Source of the DNA: Eutrophocola sp963925675
Lineage (GTDB): Bacteria; Pseudomonadota; Gammaproteobacteria; Pseudomonadales; Pseudohongiellaceae
Assembly (NCBI GenBank): GCA_963925675.1
Contig: CAWUSW010000048.1
Coordinates: forward strand, 1 to 59,417
DNA length: 59,417 bases
Direction: 5' to 3'
The position numbers were made by a program, and so were the translations under genes. The notes under the pieces are model-generated. The model was not told where the DNA came from. It ran no database searches and worked only from the letters and a program-made list of their open reading frames with translations. This document shows positions 33,107 to 41,764 of this stretch, piece after piece; position 1 is the stretch's first letter, and every line of letters starts with the position of its first letter.

Positions 33107-35056
33107 TTGAACGATATGGCAAAAAATTTACTACTTTGGATGATTATTGCGGCAGTCCTGTTGACCGTATTCAATAATTTCAATCAGCCCACTAATGCAG
33201 AGCAACTGGATTATTCGGATTTTATCAGTGAAGTTCAGCAGGGTAATGTTACTGAAGTCACTATCAGTGGTGTGAAGATCGTGGGCCTGAAAAGCAACGG
33301 CACAACTTTTAATACCATTCGTCCCTATATCGAAGATCCCAAGCTGATTGATGATCTGCTATCTCACAATGTAAGACTTCGTGGGCAGGAGCCTGAGCAA
33401 CAAAGTATCTGGACACAATTACTGGTTGCCTCTTTCCCTATTCTCATCATTATCGCTGTGTTCATGTTTTTTATGCGTCAAATGCAGGGCGGCGGCGTGG
33501 GTGGTAAAGGCGGCCCCATGGCTTTTGGTAAAAGCAAAGCCAAGATGCTCAGCGACGATCAGGTGAAGGTAACATTTGCAGATGTAGCCGGAGTTGATGA
33601 AGCCAAGGAAGATGTAAAAGAACTGGTGGATTTCCTGCGGGAACCGGACAAATACCAACGTCTGGGCGGCAGAATACCTCGCGGTGTGCTTATGGTAGGG
33701 CAGCCAGGTACGGGTAAAACCCTTTTGGCTAAAGCAATCGCTGGTGAGGCGAAGGTGCCTTTCTTTTCTATCTCCGGTTCCGATTTTGTAGAAATGTTTG
33801 TCGGTGTTGGTGCCTCCCGTGTCCGAGACATGTTTGAGCAAGCCAAGAAACAGTCACCCTGTATTATTTTTATTGATGAAATTGATGCTGTTGGTCGACA
33901 TCGTGGCGCTGGTGTAGGTGGTGGTCATGATGAGCGCGAACAGACTTTGAACCAGTTGCTTGTGGAAATGGATGGGTTTGAAGGCAATGAAGGCGTTATT
34001 GTGATTGCTGCAACAAACAGACCTGATGTACTTGATCCGGCCTTGTTGCGTCCTGGACGTTTTGATCGTCAGGTTGTAGTTGGTCTGCCGGATATCCGTG
34101 GCCGTGAGCAAATTCTTAAAGTGCATATGCGCAAAGTGCCTATTTCTGATGGTGTTGATGAGTCAGTACTGGCCAGAGCTACCCCTGGATTTTCAGGTGC
34201 TGATCTTGCCAACCTGGTGAATGAAGCTGCTTTGTTTGCTGCTCGTGGCAGTAAGCAGCGAGTAACCATGGAAGAATTTGAAAAAGCCAAAGACAAGATC
34301 ATGATGGGCGCTGAGCGCAAATCCATGGTGATGTCTGAAAAAGAAAAATTGAATACCGCCTATCATGAAGCAGGGCATGCCATTGTTGGTCGTCTGGTTC
34401 CTGAACATGATCCGGTCTATAAGGTCAGTATCATCCCTCGCGGTAGAGCTCTCGGTGTCACTATGTTTCTGCCGGAAGAGGATCGCTACAGTCTGAGCAA
34501 GCAAAGTATTCTTAGCCAGATTTGCAGTCTTTATGGTGGACGTATTGCTGAAGAAATGACACTAGGCGCAGATGGCGTTACAACTGGCGCCTCTAATGAT
34601 ATTCAACGTGCTACCCAAATGGCACATAACATGGTCAAAAAATGGGGCCTGTCAGAACGCCTGGGACCCTTGCAGTATGATGATGAAGCAGATGAAGTTT
34701 TCCTTGGGCGCTCCTCTGCCGGTCAAAACAAAGTACTGTCTGGAGAGACTACCAAAGCAATTGATGAAGAAGTTCGCAGCATTATTGATACGTGCTATGG
34801 GCGTGCTCAGAAAATTCTTGAGGATAATCGAGACAAGCTCGATGCTATGAAAGATGCCTTGATGGAATGGGAAACTATTGATGCAGGGCAGATTGATGAC
34901 ATCATGTGCGGTAAAAAACCACGTACTCCTGAAGGCTGGCATGATGATGACTATGGTTCAGGGAAATCAGCGAAAGTTGAAACTGAAGAATCGAGTGATA
35001 AGGATGATAAGAAAGAATCCAATCCACCGATTGGTGGCCCAGCCGGCGAACATTAA
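33107..35056 (+). CDS. ftsH: ATP-dependent membrane protease FtsH
   Basis: A 649-residue AAA+ zinc protease of the inner membrane that degrades sigma-32, LpxC and damaged membrane proteins. Two membrane segments (about 7-23 and 103-122) flank the periplasmic part. The AAA domain has Walker A GQPGTGKT (198-205, with Gln where E. coli has Pro), Walker B IIFIDEIDAVG, and the zinc site His420-Glu-Ala-Gly-His424. The start is TTG (33107), supported by AGAGGG eight bases upstream and by the family start MNDMAKN. A terminator follows. Confidence 0.98.
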   Translation: MNDMAKNLLLWMIIAAVLLTVFNNFNQPTNAEQLDYSDFISEVQQGNVTEVTISGVKIVGLKSNGTTFNTIRPYIEDPKLIDDLLSHNVRLRGQEPEQQSIWTQLLVASFPILIIIAVFMFFMRQMQGGGVGGKGGPMAFGKSKAKMLSDDQVKVTFADVAGVDEAKEDVKELVDFLREPDKYQRLGGRIPRGVLMVGQPGTGKTLLAKAIAGEAKVPFFSISGSDFVEMFVGVGASRVRDMFEQAKKQSPCIIFIDEIDAVGRHRGAGVGGGHDEREQTLNQLLVEMDGFEGNEGVIVIAATNRPDVLDPALLRPGRFDRQVVVGLPDIRGREQILKVHMRKVPISDGVDESVLARATPGFSGADLANLVNEAALFAARGSKQRVTMEEFEKAKDKIMMGAERKSMVMSEKEKLNTAYHEAGHAIVGRLVPEHDPVYKVSIIPRGRALGVTMFLPEEDRYSLSKQSILSQICSLYGGRIAEEMTLGADGVTTGASNDIQRATQMAHNMVKKWGLSERLGPLQYDDEADEVFLGRSSAGQNKVLSGETTKAIDEEVRSIIDTCYGRAQKILEDNRDKLDAMKDALMEWETIDAGQIDDIMCGKKPRTPEGWHDDDYGSGKSAKVETEESSDKDDKKESNPPIGGPAGEH

Positions 35057-35078
35057 CAATAAAAAAAACAATTTTGAT

Positions 35079-35109
35079 AAGGAGCTCTTCTGAGCTCCTT
35101 TTTATTTTT
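35079..35109 (+). terminator. Rho-independent terminator after ftsH
   Basis: The stem AAGGAGCTC/GAGCTCCTT with a TTCT loop is followed by a T-rich run. It separates ftsH from folP. Confidence 0.9.
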
Positions 35110-35138
35110 ACCGAATTAAACTATTTTTAGTTGATGCC

Positions 35139-36002
35139 ATGAGCAAGCCCTCAAACCTGTTTAATTTTTCCGGAAAGTTTCTCGATTTCTCCATATCCCA
35201 TGTTATGGGAATTTTGAATATCACCCCGGACTCCTTTTCCGACGGGGGTGAGTTGATGAGCGACACGGGACAGGTCGCATTATCCAAAGTGTTGCAGCGG
35301 GCAGAAACCATGCTTGCTGCAGGGGCTGCTATTCTGGATGTAGGTGGTGAATCTACTCGCCCTGGTGCTCATCAGGTTTCCAGTCAGGAAGAATTGGACC
35401 GTGTTTTACCCGTAGTTGAAGCAATAAATAATAATTTTGATGTGATAATCTCGGTGGATACATCTAATCCACAGCTTATCAGTCAATGCGCGGATTCTGG
35501 CGCTGGCTTGATTAATGATGTCAGGGCCTTGAGCCGGGATGGGGCGCTGAGCGCAGCGGTGAATTCCGGTTTGCCAGTCTGCCTGATGCATATGCAGGGC
35601 ACGCCCGGGAATATGCAGGAAGCTCCAGTTTATGCAGATGTAATTGACGATATATCCAATTACCTGGCATCACGTGTTAAGGCTTGTAATGATGCGGGTA
35701 TGGGTAATGACAGGATTATTCTTGATCCAGGATTCGGGTTTGGCAAGACGCTTGAGCATAACCTTGAATTACTGAGCAGACTTGATGAATTACAGCGGTT
35801 AGAATTGCCTGTATTGGTGGGAGTGTCCAGAAAAAGAATGATCGGTACGATAATAGGGCGCGAAGAAAAAGACAGGGTGTCGGGTAGTATTGCCGCATCT
35901 GTTATCGGTGTAATGAATGGGGCGCGCATAGTGCGCACTCATGATGTTGCAGAGACAGTTGATGCGCTGAAAATATGCAACGAAGTGCTGAAAATATCCT
36001 GA
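35139..36002 (+). CDS. folP: dihydropteroate synthase
   Basis: A 287-residue TIM-barrel enzyme joining p-aminobenzoate to dihydropterin pyrophosphate in folate synthesis; it is the sulfonamide target. Signatures are GILNITPDSFSDGG, AAILDVGGESTRPGA, LMHMQGTPGNMQ and ILDPGFGFGKTLEHN. SRKRMIG near the end contributes the phosphate site. It forms an operon with glmM (34 bp gap), the common arrangement. Confidence 0.97.
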   Translation: MSKPSNLFNFSGKFLDFSISHVMGILNITPDSFSDGGELMSDTGQVALSKVLQRAETMLAAGAAILDVGGESTRPGAHQVSSQEELDRVLPVVEAINNNFDVIISVDTSNPQLISQCADSGAGLINDVRALSRDGALSAAVNSGLPVCLMHMQGTPGNMQEAPVYADVIDDISNYLASRVKACNDAGMGNDRIILDPGFGFGKTLEHNLELLSRLDELQRLELPVLVGVSRKRMIGTIIGREEKDRVSGSIAASVIGVMNGARIVRTHDVAETVDALKICNEVLKIS

Positions 36003-36035
36003 TACTTGTGCAGGGTGAATTATAAAAATTAAAAA

Positions 36036-37397
36036 GTGAGTAAACAGGTGGGTGATAAAAAATATTTCGGTACTGATGGTATCAGGGGCAAAGTAGGTGT
36101 TTATCCTATCACTCCGGATTTCATGCTTAAACTTGGCTGGGCCACGGGAAAAGTATTTGCAAGTCAGGGTAAAGGAAAAATCCTGATAGGAAAAGACACG
36201 CGGATATCAGGTTATATGTTTGAATCCGCTCTTGAGGCAGGACTTACCTCTGCCGGCCTTGATGTGAACTTGTTGGGGCCTATGCCAACACCTGCGGTTG
36301 CTTATTTAACTCGAACTTTTCAGGCGCAAGCGGGCATTGTTATCAGTGCTTCACATAATGCTTTCCAGGATAACGGTATTAAATTCTTTTCTGCGGACGG
36401 AATGAAACTGCCGGACGAAATTGAAAAAGCTATCGAAGAAGCAATGGATGAACCACTGACAACCGTGGAATCTGATGCAATAGGAAAAGCCTCGCGCATA
36501 GTAGATGCCAGTGGCAGATATATTGAGTTTTGCAAAAGTACTATCCCGAATAATCTAAGCCTTAATGGTCTTTCCATTGTGGTGGATTGCGCCAATGGGG
36601 CTACCTACCACATCGCACCCAATGTCCTGCGGGAATTAGGTGCTTCAGTCACCACCATTGGTACAGATCCAGACGGGCTCAATATCAATCGGGATTGCGG
36701 CTCCACGCATCCTGAAGAACTGGCGAAAAGGGTGTTGGAAGAAAATGCTGACCTGGGCATAGCTTTTGATGGCGATGGTGATCGTCTCATTATGGTTGAT
36801 GATAAGGGCGAGACTGTCGATGGCGATCAGCTTCTTTACATCATTGCCCGATACAAACTGGGTAAGCTGGGTAAAGGCGGTAAGGATCAGGGTATTATTG
36901 GTACGGTAATGAGTAATCTAGGTCTGGAAATAGCCTTGAAAGAACTGGATATTCCTTTTCTGCGCACCAAAGTGGGCGATCGTTATGTGATGGCTGAACT
37001 ACTGACCCGGCAATGGTTGTTCGGTGGAGAATCGTCCGGCCATATTATTTGTCTTGATTCTACCAGCACGGGTGACGGTATTGTTTCTGCCTTGCAGGTG
37101 CTTTCAGCGATGCAGGTATTTGATCAAAGTTTGCATGACGTGAAGGCTGGTATGAGCAAATTTCCCCAGACCATGATCAATGTTGAGCTCAGTACTAAAG
37201 ATGGGTTAATGGAAAATAAAGCCATTCAGGCTGCGGTAAAAAAAGTAGAAACAGAGCTGGGTAATACTGGCAGGGTATTGCTCAGGCCATCTGGTACTGA
37301 GCCGGTGGTCAGGGTGATGGTAGAAGGCGAAGATACTGATCAGGTTAGCAGACTTGCTGCGGACATATCTGAAGTGGTCAAAGCTGAAATGCATTAA
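36036..37397 (+). CDS. glmM: phosphoglucosamine mutase
   Basis: A 453-residue enzyme converting glucosamine-6-phosphate to glucosamine-1-phosphate for peptidoglycan and lipopolysaccharide. The phosphorylated serine is Ser106 in VISASHNAFQDNGIKFF; most homologues have Pro where this has Ala110-1 (SASHNA). The magnesium loop is AFDGDGDRLIM, the sugar loop GGESSGHII and the phosphate site RPSGTEPVVRVMVEG. The start is GTG (36036), giving the family start YFGTDGIRGKVG shortly after. Confidence 0.97.
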   Translation: MSKQVGDKKYFGTDGIRGKVGVYPITPDFMLKLGWATGKVFASQGKGKILIGKDTRISGYMFESALEAGLTSAGLDVNLLGPMPTPAVAYLTRTFQAQAGIVISASHNAFQDNGIKFFSADGMKLPDEIEKAIEEAMDEPLTTVESDAIGKASRIVDASGRYIEFCKSTIPNNLSLNGLSIVVDCANGATYHIAPNVLRELGASVTTIGTDPDGLNINRDCGSTHPEELAKRVLEENADLGIAFDGDGDRLIMVDDKGETVDGDQLLYIIARYKLGKLGKGGKDQGIIGTVMSNLGLEIALKELDIPFLRTKVGDRYVMAELLTRQWLFGGESSGHIICLDSTSTGDGIVSALQVLSAMQVFDQSLHDVKAGMSKFPQTMINVELSTKDGLMENKAIQAAVKKVETELGNTGRVLLRPSGTEPVVRVMVEGEDTDQVSRLAADISEVVKAEMH

Positions 37398-37574
37398 GCG
37401 CCCTTTATAGCGTCGAATGGCTGGTGATGAGCTGAAAAGTTATTTTCATGTGTCGCAATAGCGAACTTATTTAGTGTCTTTGCAAACCTTGCTTTGTTGC
37501 AACTTAACCCCATCTTGGTTAGTATTGGCGCCCATTTTAGCGGGGCTAGACCCCTGAGCTGAGCAGGCTTGGAT

Positions 37575-38348
37575 ATGCGTAAAGGGCTGATAGCAGCTAA
37601 CTGGAAAATGAATGGACTAGAGCAGAGCAATGAAGCTCTGCTCAGTGCGATTCTGAAAGCATTACATGGGCCCTCGGCAGATGATTATGCGCAGACAGAA
37701 ATTCTGATTTGTCCTCCTGCATTATATTTGCAGCAGGTTGGAAAAAAGCTGGAAGGCTGTCAACTCCAGTTGGGAGCACAAAATGTGCATCCCGCCGAGT
37801 CAGGGGCATTCACCGGTGAGATATCGGCGCAGATGCTCAGGGATGCAAAATGCAGCCATGTAATAATTGGGCATTCGGAAAGAAGAGAAATTTTTGGTGA
37901 AAATAATCAGTTTATTGCTGAAAAGTTTTCAGCAGCGCAGGCTAGCGATTTAATTCCTGTGCTATGTATCGGGGAAACCCAGGCTCAGCGAGAAGCCGGT
38001 GAGACATCAGAAGTAGTGCTTGGACAACTCAAGTCTGTTCTGAATCATGCAGGTGTTGATGCCTTTAAGAATTCAGTAATTGCTTACGAGCCAGTGTGGG
38101 CAATCGGGACAGGATTAACCGCCAGTCCGGAACAGGCACAGGAAGTTCATGCGCTGATACGTGCAAAGATTTCTGAAATGGATGCAGGTGTAGCTGAGCA
38201 GATAAGAATTATTTATGGCGGTAGTGTTAAAAGTACTAACGCAGCTGAGTTGTTTGCACAAAAGGATATCGATGGCGCGCTCGTAGGTGGAGCTTCATTG
38301 GTAGCTGAAGAGTTTGTAAGGATTTGTTCTGGTTATCGTTCAAATTGA
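37575..38348 (+). CDS. tpiA: triosephosphate isomerase
   Basis: A 257-residue TIM barrel interconverting dihydroxyacetone phosphate and glyceraldehyde-3-phosphate. Catalytic residues are Lys11 (AANWKMNG), His100 (IIGHSERRE) and Glu172 (AYEPVWAIGTG). The phosphate-binding end IIYGGSVKSTNAAEL and GALVGGASL are present. The ATG at 37575 is used; a TTG two codons earlier is possible. It lies 177 bp after glmM and 67 bp before secG. Confidence 0.97.
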   Translation: MRKGLIAANWKMNGLEQSNEALLSAILKALHGPSADDYAQTEILICPPALYLQQVGKKLEGCQLQLGAQNVHPAESGAFTGEISAQMLRDAKCSHVIIGHSERREIFGENNQFIAEKFSAAQASDLIPVLCIGETQAQREAGETSEVVLGQLKSVLNHAGVDAFKNSVIAYEPVWAIGTGLTASPEQAQEVHALIRAKISEMDAGVAEQIRIIYGGSVKSTNAAELFAQKDIDGALVGGASLVAEEFVRICSGYRSN

Positions 38349-38415
38349 CTGATTTATGACATTCAGGGTTTTTCAGTATTTAACAGCATATTTTGAGAAT
38401 TGTTAGAGAAATTTT

Positions 38416-38859
38416 ATGGAATCGATGATTATTTTTGTACATGTAATTGCTGCCGTAGCGATTACCGGGCTTGTTCTTATTCAGCAGGGCAAGGGTGCCG
38501 ATATGGGTGCTTCCTTTGGTAGTGGGTCCTCGCAGACTATCTTTGGCAGTTCTGGCAGCGGAAATGTATTGAGCAAGTCGACCTCTATCATTGCTGTGAT
38601 ATTTTTTATTACCAGCCTTGGCCTGGCGGTGCTTGCCAGACAACAGGCAGATTTAAGTATTGAGGATAGCGGATTGATCCAGAACCTTGATGAAATAACT
38701 CAAGCTCCGGCAGCGCCTCGCGTTGCAGATGAAATTCCTTTTGTAGAAGCATTTACTGAAGAAAGTCTTGCTGAGAGCGCTCTAGTCAGTGATATACCAG
38801 TTGCGGAAGTACAAGCTACTGGTGATCTGCCGGTCATAGATGCAGGGGAAACAGAATAA
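38416..38859 (+). CDS. secG: protein translocase subunit SecG
   Basis: A 147-residue inner-membrane subunit of the SecYEG export channel. Two membrane helices are visible (about 4-22 and 55-74), joined by the conserved loop IQQGKGADMGASFGSGSSQT with the motif IFGSSGSGN. The C-terminal tail after residue 80 is acidic and longer than usual. The TAA stop (38857-38859) directly abuts the first base of tRNA-Leu, so both are surely cotranscribed. Confidence 0.96.
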   Translation: MESMIIFVHVIAAVAITGLVLIQQGKGADMGASFGSGSSQTIFGSSGSGNVLSKSTSIIAVIFFITSLGLAVLARQQADLSIEDSGLIQNLDEITQAPAAPRVADEIPFVEAFTEESLAESALVSDIPVAEVQATGDLPVIDAGETE

Positions 38860-38944
38860 GCCGAAGTGGTGGAATTGGTAGACACGCTATCTTGAGGGGG
38901 TAGTGGCCTCGGTCGTGCCGGTTCAAGTCCGGCCTTCGGCACCA
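38860..38944 (+). tRNA. tRNA-Leu(GAG)
   Basis: 85 nt including encoded CCA. The acceptor stem GCCGAAG/CTTCGGC is perfect, followed by discriminator A and CCA. D-arm GGTGGAATTGGTAGACAC is leucine-type, the anticodon stem CTATC/GGTAG encloses loop TTGAGGG with anticodon GAG, a long variable arm follows and the T-arm is GCCGGTTCAAGTCCGGC. The same gene sits after secG in E. coli and pseudomonads. Confidence 0.97.
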
Positions 38945-39165
38945 AATATCCTGCAAAGTATGACTAAATACCTGGTACCTCACCAATAACAAGGTATTTA
39001 CATACTGCAGGCCGGAACTCGAAGAGTTCCTGGAACACTAATGCCAAATCAAGGATTCGAGCCTGACAGCTGAAGAGAAAGGCTGCTTGCAGGCAATGGC
39101 AACAGATGACAAGGAATTCAAGGAATTCCTTAATCATTGACGTTTAATCCTTTAGCAGATGTTCC
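38945..39165. other. intergenic region between two tRNA genes
   Basis: With the promoter region the gap spans 357 bp. Only an unstarted frame of 32 codons (39045-39140) ending ATDDKEFKEFLNH is open, with a direct repeat AAGGAATTC (39111-39128). I see no supported gene or terminator. Confidence 0.45.
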
Positions 39166-39194
39166 TTGACCAAATAGGGAAGGACACCTATAAT
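39166..39194 (+). promoter_or_regulatory. sigma-70 promoter of tRNA-fMet/rimP-nusA operon
   Basis: TTGACC (39166-39171), a 17-base spacer and TATAAT (39189-39194), one base from full consensus. A GC-rich discriminator (GCGCCC) follows, typical of stringently controlled stable-RNA promoters. It lies about 107 bases before the tRNA. Confidence 0.9.
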
Positions 39195-39301
39195 TTGCGC
39201 CCTTCCCGGGGCTCTGTAAGAGTTGCGGAAAGAATGGTTTTAAAGGTTCGAAAGTTAGCAGCTTGTTAATTTTATAATCTTTTAAATTTTAAAAGTTTTG
39301 T

Positions 39302-39378
<77 letters not shown>

Positions 39379-39495
39379 CTTTTAACTTGGTATGTTGTAA
39401 AGAGATGATCCCGATGGATTTGACCTTTATTAGCCCGGGAAATCGTAGATTTAATTACTTTCCTGAGCTGCCAAATTTTAAGGCCGGTATTTTTA

Positions 39496-39516
39496 GCCCC
39501 TATATGGGGCTTTTTA
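39496..39516 (+). terminator. leader terminator 1 before rimP
   Basis: Stem AGCCCC/GGGGCT, loop TATAT, then four further T. First of two tandem terminators between tRNA-fMet and rimP, so expression of the operon needs read-through. Confidence 0.85.
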
Positions 39517-39561
39517 TTAGGCTGAAAACGGTTGCTGTAGTATTTATAGTAGTAGTTGGAG

Positions 39562-39582
39562 TGGGCCATTGGCCCATTTTTT
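39562..39582 (+). terminator. leader terminator 2 before rimP
   Basis: Stem TGGGCC/GGCCCA, loop ATT, then six T. With terminator 1 it forms the expected target for NusA-dependent control of the operon. Confidence 0.85.
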
Positions 39583-39605
39583 GTTTTTCTTGAAGGTGAA
39601 TTTGA

Positions 39606-39620
39606 ATGAGTGCTTTTTAA
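39606..39620 (+). CDS. four-codon leader frame abutting rimP
   Basis: ATG AGT GCT TTT TAA encodes MSAF and ends exactly at the base before the rimP ATG, in the same frame. GAAGG lies nine bases upstream of this ATG, whereas the rimP ATG lacks its own ribosome-binding site. Ribosomes probably start here and reinitiate at rimP. It could also be a nonsense change at codon 5 of a formerly longer rimP. Confidence 0.5.
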   Translation: MSAF

Positions 39621-40076
39621 ATGACTACAAGGAATTCAGAGTTGAATGCTTTACTGGAGCCAGCAATTAATGCGCTGGGTTTCCGACTCTGGGGAATTGA
39701 ATATAACCCCCAAGGTAAATATTCCATGTTGAGAGTTTATATCGACAAGGAAGAAGGCGTTGGCATTGAGGATTGTGCGCAGGCCAGTAGACAGATTAGT
39801 AGCATTCTTGATGTAGAAGATCCGATCAGTGGTGAGTACACGCTGGAGGTTTCTTCCCCGGGCTTGGATAGAGTTTTATTTTCTCTTTCCCAATTCGAAG
39901 AATACCTGGGGTGGCATGTAAATGTCAGATTAACAGAGAATTTTGAAAATAAGCGAAAGTTTGTAGGACAAATAAAGAAAGTCATAAATGACGAAGTTGT
40001 AATGATAATTGGCGAAGAGGAATACACCATTCCTTATGAATTGATTGATAAAGCAAATCTGCTCAGCCAGGTCTGA
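39621..40076 (+). CDS. rimP: ribosome maturation factor RimP
   Basis: A 151-residue factor for 30S ribosomal subunit maturation. Family motifs are ALGFRLWGIEYNPQGKYSML, RVYIDKEEGVGIEDCAQASR and DPISGEYTLEVSSPGLDRVL. The C-terminal SH3-like part ends in IPYELIDKANLLSQV. It is the first protein gene after tRNA-fMet and precedes nusA by 67 bp. Its start probably depends on translational coupling to the four-codon frame just upstream. Confidence 0.96.
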   Translation: MTTRNSELNALLEPAINALGFRLWGIEYNPQGKYSMLRVYIDKEEGVGIEDCAQASRQISSILDVEDPISGEYTLEVSSPGLDRVLFSLSQFEEYLGWHVNVRLTENFENKRKFVGQIKKVINDEVVMIIGEEEYTIPYELIDKANLLSQV

Positions 40077-40143
40077 ATCTGGCATAAACCACAGATTGTT
40101 TTGGTGAATCGGGTGAAATGGAGCGTTTAAAGGGTTTAATGAG

Positions 40144-41685
40144 ATGATGAACAAAGAAATTTTAATGGTGGCTGATGCAGTCTCCAATGAAAAAGGTGTC
40201 TCAAGAGAAGTAATCTTTGGCGCCATTGAATCTGCCCTGGCGTCTGCCACAAAGAAACGCTACGTTGATGAAGAAATTGATTGCGAAGTAATTATCGACC
40301 GGGAAACCGGGGATTATGAAACCTTCCGCGTGTGGACTGTTGTTGCTGATGATGAGATGGCTCTGTTAGGTTCTCAGTTCACTACTGAAGAAGCAACTGA
40401 AGTAAATCCCGAGTTGCAGATTGGTGATGTGCACAAGGAAAAAGTTGAGAACGTTGAATTCGGTCGTATAGCTGCGCAGACTGCCAAACAGGTTATAGTA
40501 CAAAAAGTAAGGGAAGCTGAAAGAGAGCTTGTCGTTGCCGAGTATCAAGACAAAATAGGTCAGCTAGTTTCCGGGACTGTCAAAAAAGTTACCCGCGATA
40601 ATGTCATTGTTGATCTTGGTAACAATGCCGAAGGACTTCTGCCTAGAGAAAATTTGATTCCCAGGGAAACTTTCCGCATCAACGATCGTTTGCGTGCACT
40701 GCTGGTGGAAGTAAGAACTGAATTGCGTGGTCCGCAGCTTTTGTTAAGTCGAACAGCATCAGAAATGTTGGTGGAATTATTTAAAATTGAAGTGCCGGAA
40801 ATTTCCGAAGAAATTATTGAAATCAAGGCAGCCGCCAGGGACCCTGGTTCCCGTGCAAAACTCGCAGTCAAAACCAACGATGGCCGTATCGATCCAGTCG
40901 GCGCCTGTGTTGGTATGCGTGGTTCCAGGGTGCAGGTAGTTTCCAACGAACTGGCAAATGAACGAATAGATATTATTCTGTATGACGAGAACCCGGCACA
41001 GCTGGTTATCAACGCTATGTCTCCTGCAGAAGTGGCTTCAATTGTGGTGGATGAAGATACACACACCATGGATGTTGCAGTAGCAGAAGAAAATCTGGCT
41101 CAGGCTATTGGTCGCAACGGGCAAAATGTTCGCCTTAGTAGCGAGCTTACCGGCTGGACCATCAATGTTATGAGCGAAGAAAGTGCTGCCGATAAACTTC
41201 AGCAAGAGTCTGCCGGCACCATTAAAATATTTACCGATGCGCTTGATGTGGATGACGATGTAGCCGAAATTCTGGTACAGGAAGGATTTACTACTCTTGA
41301 AGAAATCGCTTATGTCCCTCTGGATGAAATATCCCAGATTCAGGATTTTGACGAAGAGATTGCTAATGAATTACGTTCAAGAGCAAAAGATGCTCTGCTT
41401 ACCAGGGCTCTTGCTTCCGAAGAAGATATTACCAATGCTGGCATCAAGGAAGACTTGCTAAATATGGAAGGTATGGACAATGGCTTGGCTCTTGCGTTAT
41501 CAAAAATGGAAGTACTTTCCATGGAAGATCTTGCAGAATTGGCCATAGATGAGCTGATGGAAGTTTCAGGCATGACTGAAGAAAGAGCAGGTCAGTTGAT
41601 CATGACAGCCAGAGCGCCATGGTTTGCAGATGAAGTTGAGGAAGATACAGCTGAAGCCTCTTCCGCAGAAGCAACAAAAGAGTAA
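40144..41685 (+). CDS. nusA: transcription termination/antitermination factor NusA
   Basis: A 513-residue RNA polymerase-bound factor that enhances pausing and hairpin termination and takes part in rRNA antitermination. Domains in order: N-terminal (EILMVADAVSNEKGVSREVI), S1 (GQLVSGTVKKVTRDNVIVDL), KH1 and KH2 (VGACVGMRGSRVQVVSNEL, AIGRNGQNVRLSSELTGW), and two C-terminal acidic helix-hairpin repeats (ALDVDDDVAEILVQEGFTTL, LAELAIDELMEVSGMTEERA). AAGGG lies nine bases before the first of two adjacent ATGs, which is used. Two terminators in the operon leader are its likely self-control point. Confidence 0.98.
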   Translation: MMNKEILMVADAVSNEKGVSREVIFGAIESALASATKKRYVDEEIDCEVIIDRETGDYETFRVWTVVADDEMALLGSQFTTEEATEVNPELQIGDVHKEKVENVEFGRIAAQTAKQVIVQKVREAERELVVAEYQDKIGQLVSGTVKKVTRDNVIVDLGNNAEGLLPRENLIPRETFRINDRLRALLVEVRTELRGPQLLLSRTASEMLVELFKIEVPEISEEIIEIKAAARDPGSRAKLAVKTNDGRIDPVGACVGMRGSRVQVVSNELANERIDIILYDENPAQLVINAMSPAEVASIVVDEDTHTMDVAVAEENLAQAIGRNGQNVRLSSELTGWTINVMSEESAADKLQQESAGTIKIFTDALDVDDDVAEILVQEGFTTLEEIAYVPLDEISQIQDFDEEIANELRSRAKDALLTRALASEEDITNAGIKEDLLNMEGMDNGLALALSKMEVLSMEDLAELAIDELMEVSGMTEERAGQLIMTARAPWFADEVEEDTAEASSAEATKE

Positions 41686-41764
41686 CTTTGATGAATATTT
41701 AAAATTTCATCAGTAAATATTTTTAGCAGGTTTTCACTAAAGCAGCAAATAGTGGGTGAGTTGA

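Noticed and set aside
39042..39140. Open frame ending ATDDKEFKEFLNH between the two tRNA genes
   Set aside because: It has no start codon with a ribosome-binding site except a late ATG giving 14 residues, and no recognisable family. Probably chance or a decayed remnant.
40560..41069. Serine-rich minus-strand frame opposite nusA
   Set aside because: It is antisense to the conserved KH region of nusA and has a low-complexity composition typical of shadow frames.
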